From positions 26,240,056 through 26,304,055 of the forward strand of contig OY829662.1 of the NCBI GenBank assembly GCA_963691815.1: a stretch of DNA of 64,000 nt. Reading direction: 5' to 3'. The notes under the pieces are model-generated. The model did not search any database and was not told the origin of the DNA. It worked only from the letters and a program-made list of their open reading frames with translations. Below, in pieces: positions 28,790-47,286 of the stretch. The position numbers and the translations under genes were made by a program. This stretch comes from Echiichthys vipera. Its lineage: Eukaryota; Chordata; Actinopteri; Perciformes; Trachinidae. Each line of letters starts with the position of its first letter. Position 1 is the stretch's first letter.

Positions 28790-28849
28790 GGGATGGAGGA
28801 CATAGTTTGCTCTCTCACATGTTGATACCAGTGGAACATTCCTAGCGTG

Positions 28850-29930
28850 TGTGTTTACACAGGCCATGTATGCTGTGTACACACATGCACAGAGTTACAT
28901 CACATGTGCACACCTGGACTGATCTTATGGAACACTATACCACTCACATTTTGCAGTGTATTATCTGACAATTCAGATGACATGAGTGGTGTCAGGGGGC
29001 TCCTTCTTGTGGTTATTTTAAATATGAGCAAAATCATATGCAAAAGTATAATGACTTATTAACTGGCGATGTATATTTTTTATTCGTTATATTGGTTAAA
29101 TTTGGAAGTGTTGAATGCAGAACATGGAAGATAACTAAGATGTATTAACAAAATGTTGTTTCTTTGGGGTTTTTTTGAGCGACCGAAGTCTTATGTATTG
29201 TAGGCAACGCATGACTTAAGTGTAAGGCTTAGAAATCCACCTCTGACAGCAAGGATTTGACTGAAAGCAGAGGGCAGTGTAATCTGGGAATGTGTGGGTA
29301 TGTGCCAAATTTACGCTCTGGAGCTGGATTACGACAGACAGACAGCTGTATTAGTGTGTGCTTGTGAGTCTATGGTTCTGTGCGAAGCCGTAATTGGTTT
29401 CTAGTTGTGTGAGCAGGATTTAAAACGTCCAATAGAACAATTATAGACATTTATTTACAAACCCTAATAGTGACTACAATCAAATGGCTCAGTAGTTTTA
29501 TGCAAAAAGTCAGCTTTGGCTAGGTAGCAAGCAGCAGCTGGCAGTATTTTTATGTAGGCTAACCTAGCTAGCAACACAGGCCCCTCATCACACTTACACA
29601 AACCCTGAAGCAATGAGTGTTCTAGCTATATGAACCCTCATCATTAGCATTAGGAAAACTGTGATATAAAGTAAATTGTTGCTTGTGAAAAAAAAATATA
29701 GGAGATAGATAATTAACTGAGTCACTAATTTAGTTTTGGGGCTCCATATTGCTGTTTCTCTACAATTATAAAAATGAAAGTTACTGTCCAAATTATAGGA
29801 ATTATTGCTGAATAAATTGCCCATTTGAGATTAATAATGTATGCTAAATCTAAATCTGAATCTAAATCCAAGGCTTGTAAAACCGGGAGCGTACCTATGT
29901 TCCCGGGGCCGTATGTTCCCGTGTTTACAA
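28850..29930. other. No gene seen
   Basis: Unique sequence with minor simple repeats (for example AATCTAAATCTGAATCTAAATC near 29,850). No supported exon. Confidence 0.4.
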
Positions 29931-29935
29931 TCAGT

Positions 29936-30152
29936 GCCGAATCCTAGTGATGTCCAAATGAAGCATCAGGAACCATTTTCTTTGTTTTCCAGTCCACTAG
30001 ATGGAGCTCTCTGTTCAAAAAAGGTTTGAAAACACACTGAATCAACATTCATTGAGCTCTTTCCTTTAAACCAAGAGCTCTATCTAGTGGACTCAACAAA
30101 TACAACTAGTGCTTCATGAAGCTTCATTTGGACAACACTACCGAATTCCACG
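29936..30152. mobile_element. Inverted-repeat MITE, ~215 bp
   Basis: The left arm reads GATGTCCAAATGAAGC and the right arm GCTTCATTTGGACAAC, its near reverse complement; the outer ends CCGAATCC and GAATTCCACGG also pair partly. An inner pair, TCCACTAGATGGAGCTCT and AGAGCTCTATCTAGTGGA, extends the foldback. No clear target duplication was found, so the superfamily is open. Confidence 0.65.
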
Positions 30153-30171
30153 GCAAATAGGCTTATGTAAC

Positions 30172-30335
30172 CCAGGGCTGCCCAACCCTGCTCCTGCATG
30201 TTTTAGGTTTCTCCCTGCTCCAACACACCTGAATCTAATGATTATCAAACCTGTGACGAGCTTCAGCCGCTTGATAACGAGCACATCATTAGACTCAGGT
30301 GTGTTGAGCAGAGAGAAACTTAAAACCTGTGACTT
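30172..30335. mobile_element. hAT-type MITE, right end lost
   Basis: It opens with CCCAGGGCTGCCCAACCCTG, then CATGTTTTAGGTTTCTCCC and CCAACACACCTGAATCTAAT, and returns as GACTCAGGTGTGTTGAGCAG, then GAGAAACTTAAAAC. It belongs to the same family as 62,661-62,852 but breaks off before the terminal right repeat. Confidence 0.8.
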
Positions 30336-30596
30336 TTCTCTCATACATTTGCTACTTTGAAGCTTATAAATCTGCTATTTTATTCTCTCTTAATTGCCAC
30401 TTAATTTCTTAAATCTGCAACTTTTTTCTTGACATATTACTCCCCTCAACAGGGTCCATTATTTAATTTTTTCATACTTGGCTCTAATACGCAGTTGTAA
30501 TTTTAAGCTTTAAAAAGACACCATTTGATATGCCTCAATTAATATAACAGCTTTTTAACACAGTTGAGAATTGATTTAACGGTTTTAATTACTTAA

Positions 30597-30822
30597 ATGG
30601 CACTTAACGGTCTGGATCCTCCCTATATCTCAGACCTTTTATCCCCATACGACCCTTCTCGTGCAGTGAGATCCTCGGGCAGAAGCCCTCTATTATTCCG
30701 GTCTCTCGGCTGAAAAATAAAGGGGGACAGAGCTTTTGAGAGGCTCTGGAACACCCCATCAGAGGAAATATGTCCAATTGAGTCAGTGTCCTTCAAATCT
30801 AAGCTCAAAGTAGTAGCAGTAG
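30597..30822 (+). pseudogene. LINE (L2/Rex1-like) ORF2 C-terminal fragment
   Basis: In plus frame from 30,600 the sequence reads ALNGLDPPYISDLLSPY, DPSRAVRSSGRSPLLF, then stops and frameshifts. This is the highly recurrent C-terminal end of L2/Rex1-class LINE ORF2 proteins in teleosts (pattern LNGLAPPYLSDLL followed by PxRxLRSS). About 70 codons remain and no reverse transcriptase core is present. Confidence 0.8.
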
Positions 30823-30829
30823 TAGCAGC

Positions 30830-31950
30830 CTAGTGACGGTCTAATCTACTTTGATTTCAGATGGTCACAGTATAACTCCTTCAAGTTTATTGAAGAATAT
30901 GGCAACTAAAATAAAACTTTTTTTTTTTGGTCTTTTTCCCCATGGGAATAAAATGTCCATACCCAAACACTGAAATGGTTAAGACACACAAGGAAAATGA
31001 CAACTGTGTTCATCTGGATTCCAAATAAGTAGGCATCTAACCCTCCAAATCATGAAACAAGGCCAAAAATCACAAATAGTTTTTTATACCAATTTTTACT
31101 TTTATTTCCATTTATAAGTATTCATCTCAAGTCGACAATTTACATTACAGCTCAGCTCTCTGGAATTGTCTACAAGTCGATGTGCTGCATGTCAGCCGTA
31201 GAGGGAGAAGGGGGATGGCGGTAAGACCGAGGGACACCTGATAAGCCCATAACAGGGGGGAGGACAGAGGGAGGAAACTGGTTACTGCCGCCACACCCCA
31301 ATTTCAGCTAGAATCAACACAATGTCATGCCATGATCGTCATCTTCAACTTCGTCATCATTCAGTCCAGAGCTGTTGCAGAAGGGAATGCTGGGAACATG
31401 GAGGACTCAGTGCAGTGGACCTAGACGAGAGGAGGGAGATGTAGAAGACAGTGAATTAGGGAAAATGCACTTTTAGGCCCCATTTACAGCATGCGATCTG
31501 TATCTGGATACATTGTCTAGGTTAGAGCTGAAACGACAAAGTGGACACTGACAGAGCTCAATTAGTGGATTGCAGGGGTAATTTCTCAAAATTCACTCGG
31601 GCTTGAATCAGGTAAGGTTTGCAAAGATTTCCTGGTGTTTCTTTTTTCACTCTAAATAACATGCAGACCTTCTAGTCCATAATGTCATGAAAAATTTACT
31701 GCCGGCCATCCTCTGGATAAAAAAAAAAAAAAAAAAAAAGCAGTGGAAATTCTGTTTTTAAAAAAAATAAATAAATAAATAAATGGCTCAGGCCCACAAT
31801 CTGCTGCTGCGGCTCGGGTTTAGGTCGGTCCTGGAGAGAAACTAAGCAGGTTCATGTAGGGTCAGGAATGCTGTTTTGAGCCCAATCAAAGCTCTAGTCT
31901 CAGTCCAAAGTGGCTGTCCAAAAGCACAAATGCACCTGAGGCTTTAGACT
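30830..31950. other. No gene confirmed; simple repeats and a possible short exon
   Basis: It contains a poly(A) run near 31,720-31,739 and an (AAAT)n tract near 31,764-31,783. On the minus strand near 31,330-31,430 two splice-acceptor-like sequences (CTCCTCTCGTCTAG and CATTCCCTTCTGCAACAG) precede short open frames, but no partner exon could be found, so no gene is called. Confidence 0.4.
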
Positions 31951-33069
31951 CTTAGGGCGCGCTCACACTATCCTCCCGGACCGAGACCCGGACTTTAGGG
32001 TACTTGTCCCCCCTCCCTCTCCCCCCCGCGCCCCAGCCCCGTTTGTACTCACACTACCAGGGCCTCGGCCAATGCTTCTTGCTGTCCATACGCCTTCAAG
32101 CCGTAACACGTCACACACATTGATCGCGTGTGTGGCTTTGTTTACAAATCTTTCCACAGACTTCGGAGTTTTTGTGCGTCTTGTCGACTGTTTTTGAATA
32201 TTTTCATCCGACCAAATCTGCAGTAAACACAACGTGAACCTTTCCCCACCATTGTTGTTGTTGTGAAATGTCCGCGCATGGTCCGTCCTTCTATTTACAT
32301 GTCCGAACAGGCGGACATAACGCTACTGCCGTAGGGCTCGTGCGCGTGCGCGTGCACGTGCGCACGCTCGTGCTCGTACATGTGCAAACGGCTCCGCTAA
32401 AGCCCACCTCTTTCAAGCGGGCCGTGGCGGCCCAGCTGGCCCCAGTTGAGGGCCAAAAGGATAATGTGATCACGCTCTCGTGATCACACTATCCTTTTGG
32501 CCGCGGCCAAAACCGGTTTTTCAGCTAAAGTCTAGTACCTTTAAGTAGTGTGAGCGCACCCGCTCCGCGCTCAACTGGGGCCAGCTGGGCCGCCACGGCC
32601 CGCTTGAAAGAGGTGGGCTTTAGCGGAGCCGTTTGCACATGTACGAGCACGAGCGTGCGCACGTGCACGCGCACGCGCACGAGCCCTACGGCAGTAGCGT
32701 TATGTCCGCCTGTTCGGACATGTAAATAGAAGGACGGACCATGCGCGGACATTTCACAACAACAACAATGGTGGGGAAAGGTTCACGTTGTGTTTACTGC
32801 AGATTTGGTCGGATGAAAATATTCAAAAACAGTCGACAAGACGCACAAAAACTCCGAAGTCTGTGGAAAGATTTGTAAACAAAGCCACACACGCGATCAA
32901 TGTGTGTGACGTGTTACGGCTTGAAGGCGTATGGACAGCAAGAAGCATTGGCCGAGGCCCTGGTAGTGTGAGTACAAACGGGGCTGGGGCGCGGGGGGGA
33001 GAGGGAGGGGGGACAAGTACCCTAAAGTCCGGGTCTCGGTCCGGGAGGATAGTGTGAGCGCGCCCTAAG
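31951..33069. mobile_element. Foldback DNA element, 1,119-bp near-perfect palindrome
   Basis: 31,951-32,452 and 32,568-33,069 are near-perfect inverted copies: paired positions sum to 65,020, and the same shadow frame of 89 codons occurs on opposite strands at 31,963-32,232 and 32,788-33,057. The ends read CTTAGGGCGCGCTCACACTA and its reverse complement. The 115-bp centre holds a second inverted repeat (32,451-32,474 with 32,479-32,502, one mismatch) and another terminus-like GTGTGAGCGCACCC. Flanking TTA and TAA could be a 3-bp PIF/Harbinger-type target, but this is unproven. No transposase is encoded. Relatives sit at 24,060-24,450 and 55,815-56,140. Confidence 0.88.
32768..32878 (+). other. 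Short open frame inside each foldback arm, possibly a captured first exon
   Basis: An ATG in good context (ACAACAATGG) opens a 36-codon frame beginning MVGKGSRCVYCRFGRMKIF, with a CxxC pair, then basic residues, ending in LWKDL just before TAA. The last codons overlap GATTTGTAAAC, which could be a 5' splice site. An inverted copy lies in the other arm at about 32,142-32,252. It may be a transduplicated host exon or a remnant of a transposase first exon; no family was recognised. Confidence 0.3.
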
Positions 33070-34140
33070 TCTTGTTTTTGTTGGTAATTTAAGAGTTCAC
33101 CCGGTGAAATGCTGCATTACAGCGCTCTACTGTAAGTGTTCATCTGTTTGAGCCATTCCCAATCTATCATGAGCTTAACCCTTGAGCATAAAAGGAGCTG
33201 TACTAAAAAAAACTAAAATAAAGTGTAATGGGTTTGCCTCCACACAGAGGCAAGGAAAGCTGGTCTCGCAATTTACAGGTCTCGGACGAGACTGAGGGCG
33301 ATTTTCGGAGCGCCCATCGGTTCCCCATACACACTCATTAAGAGGTTGCACACGCAGCTTGCTGTGCTCTATGGACAAATACATGGGACCTCGGGGCAAT
33401 ATTTCTTGCCCTGAGGTCCCATTAAGCACTCCCCTAATCTCGCCCGTTGTGATGTTGACTGACTAAAACAATAGTGGGAGGGACCACAACATGGAGCTGA
33501 CGGTGTTCTGAACTGTTAAATCTCTCAAACTAAATCTGTTTAAGAAAAGATCACCAACAGAAACACACACTTGTTAAACAACTTGGACCGCATCAGCACG
33601 ATGTTGGTTGTCATGACAACCAGTGAGAGAGGAAAAGAATACGATTGACCGTTTAATTTTTTAATTTTTTGCCAAATTAAATATGGAAACATCTAAAAGA
33701 AAATGTTTATTGTGTTCACTTCATCAACAATATGCCAATCATTATTTAAAAACGATGTTTCTGAAGTTATTGCTAAGAACCAAATAGGGACAATATGATC
33801 TGTGTCTGTGTTCCCTATAATGACACACAATCTTCTCACTGGTTCTTGCTAGGACAGGTTATATGTTTCTGAGAGAGAGATTATTTATGACAAAAAAATA
33901 CATTCCACCAGCCGCCATATGTAGAGCTCACAGCATTGGAAAATGACAGTTAAAATAAAGAATCAGCAGCAATAACTCTTTCCAGAAACAGTGCCCTGCT
34001 GAGTAATCCCCATTATTCGAGTGAAACTTATTATGGGGGCTTCTCTCCAACAATTCTTTTCAGAGACAAATAATTCAAAACCTGGATTAATTATAATTTA
34101 TTTTATTCATTATCTATTCATTCATTTGTTTATAATGTGG
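33070..34140. other. No gene seen; intergenic
   Basis: Unique sequence apart from the 16-bp palindrome annotated at 33,606. The 3' part probably lies just downstream of the COX17-like gene's polyadenylation site. Confidence 0.4.
33606..33621. promoter_or_regulatory. Perfect 16-bp palindrome resembling an RFX X-box
   Basis: GGTTGTCATGACAACC is a perfect inverted repeat whose half-sites GTTGTC/GACAAC with a two-base AT centre resemble the RFX X-box (GTTRCC-N2-RGYAAC type). No promoter or gene start is visible next to it, so function is speculative. Confidence 0.25.
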
Positions 34141-34141
34141 G

Positions 34142-34147
34142 TTTATT
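34142..34147 (-). promoter_or_regulatory. Candidate polyadenylation signal AATAAA
   Basis: First canonical AATAAA on the minus strand found below the COX17-like stop codon; another lies near 34,098. Confidence 0.4.
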
Positions 34148-34453
34148 AGTACTTTGAGAATGGACTTTTCCCCCAGAAGCCATTTTGACTTGTCCTTAGT
34201 AGTAAGCCAGCATGAAACTGAAGAGGCTATGGACTTCAGCCATCATTCCTTGTATTATTTACATCTATGCTTTTCCTACTGTTACATGTCAAAATGTCTT
34301 TCATGAAAAAGATGTGCTGCTCTGTAGAGCAAAATGAGGCTCCTTGAATGCATCATCTGATAATTAACCCCCAACCTGAAATGCTCATCATTGACTATGA
34401 ATGAATCAGCAAATGATGCAACATCCTTACATTCGAGGTTGGAGGGCGACTCC

Positions 34454-41573
<7,120 letters not shown>

Positions 41574-41654
41574 GTCTGCGGTGCTGCTGTGTGGTGTTGA
41601 GGGCGTGTGTCCTGTCCTGTTCTTGTCCTCCACCTATGGACCCAGTGCCACCAA

Positions 41655-41692
41655 GAGAGACAGAGAGAGAGACAGAGAGAGAGAGTGGATTT
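41655..41692. repeat. Short (GA)n/(GACA) tract
   Basis: AGAGAGACAGAGAG-type simple repeat just upstream of the COX17-like start codon. Confidence 0.8.
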
Positions 41693-41699
41693 GAGAGTG

Positions 41700-44560
41700 A
41701 ATGTGTGAAAGGGGAGGGAGCAGAGGAGAGGTGGGAGGAGATAAACATGTGAGTGGGCAGCACACGTGTGTACATAGCAGGCGGGGCAGGGTGGGGGTGC
41801 AGGGGTGAAGGGATGTGACCCAGACTGAAGTACAAAGGCGGATGATTAGACATTATAGACAAAAAGAGGAAGGTTGCGTTTCCTCACTGATGTCCAGTAC
41901 TATAACACCAACTTTCCTGCTGAGACACGAAGAGTTGAACACTGGTACACAGGGACTTATGCTCAACAAACGCTTATGTGGCAACAGTGGAGACAAGTCA
42001 TGGTATGGAACTACATACATGTCATTTCACAGCACATGCAGAGTGTGATGAAGCATGTCCTCCAACATAATGTCATGTGTCCAGTGAGTTGTGCCACCTA
42101 GTGGCAGCTCGGTGAGAGGTCCCAGCAATATGGTGCAGTCTCCACCATAGCACATGGCAGCCATATTTCTAAGGTCAGGGAATGGAACCGTGTTTCAGGA
42201 CTGAACAAAGTGAAAGACATTTGCCTTTCACACATGTCTTTTATGATCAGCATAGTGACATAACATTGGATACCTCATGCACTCAACCCAAAGTGGGAAC
42301 AGTGGCCACACTGAGACATGTTCTTGTAGGAACACACAAGGTTTTCCAAGGTCACAATAATGGAACTGCTTAAGTTTGGCTGCAGCTACAGGATATTTTC
42401 AGTAGCAATTCATCTGCTGATTAACTTCTTTCAGTCTATAAAATCTAAAGAGAAGATCATTTCCATCGATACTTTAAAAAGATAGGGGAAAAACAGAAAA
42501 GCTTCTCATTTGATATAAGAATCATTCAATTATGTTTCTGTCCATAGACTGATCTATGAATCCACTGATCTGTTCAGCTCTAGTTAGGAGCAGACTGCTG
42601 CAGCACAATTGCAATGCCATTTTTAGACTTTGAGCTAGACTTTGTATGAGATTGAGACATCAGATGCTATTCTGAATGTACACAAAAGTTTTTTTCCTCA
42701 GAGGCTAACACACATTATCATCCACCTGAGGCATCATTCTTGCAGGATTACCTACAATTATTCACTTTACCATTTTATTTTCAAAATGCTCGCGGCACAT
42801 ATGGAATGAATTTGCCTTTTTATCAATAGGCTGCAGGCAGAGGATCATGTTCTGCTCATGAAAATGAGAAATCATGATTTGTCTGAACTCAGCTCTTAAC
42901 ACGAAGACCTAATTATGATTATCATCTGCCATCACTGTCTGCGACACATTACGGACATGTATGTAAAGTTCCATCAGCGCTCCGCTGCTGCGCATACAAA
43001 CTACAATTTCTTCCGGTGCGCACAAACTCCTGTGCAAAGTTTACTGCTACTAGTGTCTGCATTAGTTTTATTCTCTCTTGAAACATAATTCATTGGGCTA
43101 CTTGAATTGGTTTAAATGGTTTGTTTTATTTTCTCTGCAGTCTCACCTGTGTCCAAACAGCTCTTTGTGTCTTGCGACCCTTGTACCCGCTGCACACCTG
43201 GTAAAGCTCTGATCCTGATCACTTAAAATAACCTAGGACCTGTGGGATATGTAGTCCTGAGTGACTGGATTGAGCCATACTGCTGAATAGCTGGAGCCAG
43301 TTAAGGCAAACAGAGACAATAGAATGTTTGTTTTTTAAACCACTTTTAAAAAGTGTTAACCCCTGCTCAACATGTGTGTGGTGTCAATCCCAATCCAAAT
43401 TAACTGGCCTCTGCTGTTTCCTAAAATACTTCTATAGCTGCTCATTCATATTTCACAAAGAGGAAAAAAGTGTGAAGTACCTAAATTACATCAGCATAAA
43501 CTGTCAACCAATTAACTTACTGCATGGAAAAATCCCCTCCTGTTCTAAAGCACTCTCATGCATAAAAAGTCTCTGGCATGAGGACACAACTGAAGCAGGC
43601 ACAAATTAGGACCCAATGAAATAGCACCATAAAGTAAAGAGAAAAGTTTAAAAGTGCTACTACATATATTATGTGATATATTATGAAGCAGACTATTCAT
43701 CAAAGCACATGGTCTCCAGATCATACAGATTCTGTAAAGAAGTTTTTAAGCATGAAAAAAGCCTCATGTGAAGCATATAGAGATGTACTTGAATATGAAG
43801 CTCATTCCACACCTCCATGTGAGTCCATGTGCACAGAGACAAGAAGGAACATTATGTACTTTAAGCAACAGAAGTGGTTTCCTGTGCAGTAACCCAGCAT
43901 AAGAGATTGAATTCATAAAACAAACCCATTCTTTCCTACCTAGCTGCAGATGGGACGTCTTGGTCCTGAGTTAGACAGCTCAAAAAGTGTCTAAGTGTGT
44001 GCAGAAAATGCCAAAGGGGGGCTTCAGTGTGCTGCGACTGCTCTGTAGTGATGGTGATCTCGCTGAAAGGGGTGTGTAGCTCTGCTTTACGGCCGTGTGT
44101 GCATTTGTGTGCAAGTACATGTGTGGACATGGTATGTGCACTGCCAGGGGCAGAAAGAAATGGGTTGGGGGTGGGGGATTGGGAAGAAAGGAAGAAAGAA
44201 AGAAAATAAAAGAATGGTAAGCAAGGCTGAGGGGAAGAGCAACAGACTGAAAAGGAGAGTATGAGAGTTTAACTGTTAACAGAGCTATAGGTTAGTGAGG
44301 TGGGGGAGGGGCTCTAACATATAGGCCTCTGTCTGCCTGACTGAGTGTCCTACTGCGGCAAGGTCGACATCTCAGCCTATAAAAAAGTGAAATATGGCTC
44401 CAGTGGTTCACACGTTATTTCCACACAGTCCTTTCCTCATTTCAGTTCTTTCCTCATTTCAGTCCTCTTTTCCTTATTATCTGTCCCTGCACATGTCTAT
44501 GATGTGCAAAGTCAACATGAAGCCTGAGGTTCTTATCTGTATGCATATGAGTGAGGAGCC
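41700..44560. other. Intergenic, no gene seen
   Basis: Only short chance frames. It lies upstream of the COX17-like gene; a promoter is expected near 41,600-41,900 but no TATA or initiator could be assigned. Confidence 0.4.
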
Positions 44561-44563
44561 TGA

Positions 44564-44565
<2 letters not shown>

Positions 44566-44594
<29 letters not shown>

Positions 44595-44637
44595 CACACA
44601 CGCGCGCACGCACACACACATGCATGCACGCACACAC
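44566..44637. repeat. (CA)n microsatellite with CG and TG variants
   Basis: Two CA blocks broken by AACA and CGCGCGCACG, then CATGCATGCACG. Confidence 0.93.
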
Positions 44638-44742
44638 TTCTAATTTTCTTTGTAAGGAAACACCAGCAACATTAACCTGTTTTCCTGTCAACAAGCTGAC
44701 ACTGGCTTGCTGCAGTTGGAGATTTGAATACAAAAGTGTGTT

Positions 44743-44745
<3 letters not shown>

Positions 44746-44788
<43 letters not shown>
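44746..44788. repeat. (TG)n microsatellite
   Basis: Pure TG of about 42 bp. Confidence 0.95.
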
Positions 44789-44791
<3 letters not shown>

Positions 44792-44799
44792 GTGATACC

Positions 44800-46060
44800 T
44801 TACAGGTGATAAACTCAGAGGAGCCTTCAAAGTCAGTCTGTAGGTCACATGGGAGGCCTGCTGCGCATGTGTACGTTTGAACAGTACATGATGTGATGTA
44901 GACTGAATGGAAGACCCAGACAACAAGACGGTCTGCGTCCATGTAGTGTCCTTGAAAGGAGAGTTGATGTGTTACTCTATGAAGAGGTCTCCTGTGAAAA
45001 AACACACTTAAAGTGAAATTTCAGCATAATCATCCCAGGGTCATTTTTGGCAAATACACTCATCTAATAAGCCATTGAGACAATTTTTTTCATGTAACAA
45101 CTATTAACGGCGATACCCTGGAGAAACGCTAGCAGTCGCTAACAGGCGAATGTGGCAGTAATTAGCTCGGGGCAGTACAGTGAAGGCATTCAAACGTCTT
45201 TTTTAACCTCTAATACTGCTCAAAATAACAGCAAACCTCTGCAGCAGCATGAGAAAAGTCCTTACACATAAAACAAAGCACCAATGGGCTCCTTCCTTTG
45301 GGATTGAATTTGGTAATCCACTTGAGTGGACTTTACTATGAGAGGAGCTGGTACAGGGGCCAGTAGGTAAGTCTTTAAAACACTCTTTTAATAAACTCTG
45401 GGTTCACTAACTATGTTGTTGGTGCTTTGTTTTCTGTGTAGGGACTATTCTCATGCTGCTGCATTTGGTGTTGGGTGTTTGGTGTTATTTGGAGCTGTAT
45501 TAGTGGTTAAAAAAGACGTTTTAATGCCTTCACTGTACTGCCCAGAGCTAATCAGTGTTAGCTGCAGAAAATGTCAACACTATATACACTGTAAAATTAA
45601 ATTATCTAGTAAAATATTGTACATTAGCTGTAGATTGATTTATTTTTATTGGATATATTTATACCCACTAAAAGAGATAGAGTTCTGTTATGTAATCATT
45701 TAGACTAAGACACATGTACAACTTGCATATGCAGGATCATCTGCAGGAGAGCACCCTCAAAGACTGAGATTCATTAAGGACTTCATAGAACTTTGGGACA
45801 TAAAATACTTTTCCAAACATTTCTACAGTACTGTGAGTGACATTGCTCCCATTACAACACTCTGTGTTGGAATGATTTTATTCATATTATCATGACTTGA
45901 GGGAAAAGTTGTCACATCTTGTAAAATGAATGTTCACCTGAGGTTTGAGAATAGATACAGCAGGTGGTCAGTTCTGGACTAACATGGTCATCAGTAATTT
46001 AACCATCAAATGATAGAAGTGTTGTTACCAAACATCAGTGCTTTTATTCATCCATCTAAT
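44800..46060. other. No gene seen
   Basis: Unique AT-rich sequence with no supported exon. Confidence 0.4.
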
Positions 46061-46061
46061 T

Positions 46062-46063
<2 letters not shown>

Positions 46064-46104
<41 letters not shown>

Positions 46105-46300
46105 GTGTCTTTATATAGTTGTGAGGACCCTGCTCCTGGATTACTTTGTGAGTGCCACCACTTCCACTATAGCTAGAATGGTGCAAAAAATATATCTAAC
46201 ACTAGGTGGGAGTGGGGAACCAGAATGTGACTTTAAATTTCAGAAAACACAAAGTAAAAAAAATATTTTACTTCTAGAGTTGTGAGGACCAAAGCCTGTT
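46064..46300. repeat. (CA)n tract with GTTGTGAGGACC-type flank
   Basis: About 37 bp of CA is followed by ACGTGTCTTTATATAGTTG and TGAGGACC. A second GTTGTGAGGACC lies at 46,279. The same flank, with the dinucleotide in the opposite sense, borders the CA tract at 60,648, so this is a dispersed repeat that carries its own microsatellite. Confidence 0.7.
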
Positions 46301-46559
46301 GCCGGGCAGATTTGCGTGTGTTTTTTGTTGTTATTTTAAGTGATCCTCACAGCTTCAAGTTTTCTCACCAAGCCAAAAGCATCAGCATTAAACAGATTTG
46401 TTTATCATGGTTTAAATTTACCAACAAGAATGTTCCAAGTTCTGTACATCAAACAATGCTAATAAAGCTATGTAACACACCTGAAGGTGACACCAATTGT
46501 GTTGTTCAGTCCAAAGCTTATGCTCACGATATAGCTTGACAATTTATTTTCACTTACCA

Positions 46560-46857
46560 GTCCGCCATCTAGAACTCCTATTCAGCTGGCCTGCTCTGCC
46601 TGCCTTCCCTCCCATCAAAAGGTGCCTTCATCTGCTCTTGTTAACCATCTGTTACAAACTGTCTGGCCTTCCTGGGTGAGGGATCCCTCCTCGGTTTCTC
46701 ACCCTGAGCTTTCACCAATTATTTCCCTGTTAAAAGGGTTTCAATTAGTTTTTCCTTAGTGGATGTCAGGGTCTCAGGGCAGAGGATGTTGTTATGAAAG
46801 CCCTTTGAGACAAACTGTTTTTTAAAAATGGGCTATACAAATAAAACTACCTTGACT
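46560..46857 (+). mobile_element. Teleost interspersed repeat ending GGGCTATACAAATAAAA
   Basis: The stretch GGATCCCTCCTCGG, CCCTGTTAAAAGGGTTTC, CAGAGGATGTTG, AAAGCCCTTTGAGAC and GGGCTATACAAATAAAACTA has the structure of a repeat tail common in fish genomes. A related tail (AAATAAAATTGAAATTGAAA) is at 62,895-62,965. The exact class was not determined. Confidence 0.55.
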
Positions 46858-46975
46858 AGCCTTACGGAAAACATATTTTTCTGTGTACTGAATGAACCCA
46901 AGCTGCCATTTATTAATCTAGAGAAATGTCTCAAAGACATTAGGAAACTCATAAGGCTCAACTTCAACACAGTAC

Positions 46976-46981
46976 TTTATT
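46976..46981 (-). promoter_or_regulatory. Candidate polyadenylation signal AATAAA
   Basis: Lies about 90 nt beyond the stop codon of the recombinase-like gene; a second AATAAA is at 46,909-46,914. Confidence 0.45.
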
Positions 46982-47071
46982 TAATGAAAGTACTTAGACT
47001 GCACACAAACTTGAACATTAAAACTTTCTGCAGTCAAAAAACAAACAGCTGCAGTGTATATATACACTTGT

Positions 47072-47286
47072 TTAGAACTTCCTCTTTTGGGAGGTGATTA
47101 TGTTGTAAGCCTGGTTTTTTACGTCTTTCCATGAACGACTTCTAAGTGCCCGTTCAGCACCCAATGCTTTCATGCACTCTAATTTCCCAGGAACTCTTTG
47201 GAGGGTGATGAACTTTCCCAGCTGCCTCCATACAGCTTCTTTTTCCTCTCTACTCCAAGGCTTGCGTCGGAAGCCTTTTGGGAGAT
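47072..47286 (-). other. Last coding exon: Myb/SANT-like C-terminus
   Basis: The acceptor is TTTCTGTTATAG. It encodes DLPKGFRRKPWSREEKEAVW and continues to RSWKDVKNQAYNIITSQKRKF and stop. The tryptophan-anchored helices recall Myb/SANT DNA-binding folds. Confidence 0.8.

Noticed and set aside
31330..31430. Possible terminal exon on the minus strand with two good-looking acceptors
   Set aside because: Short frames end within about 20 codons and no upstream exon with matching phase was found; left as a note in the region description.
31963..33057. 89-codon frame present on both strands (starting MCLLQIWSDENIQ) as a gene
   Set aside because: The start is a TTG codon, not ATG. It is the same sequence in both palindrome arms; a different frame with a real ATG is more plausible there.
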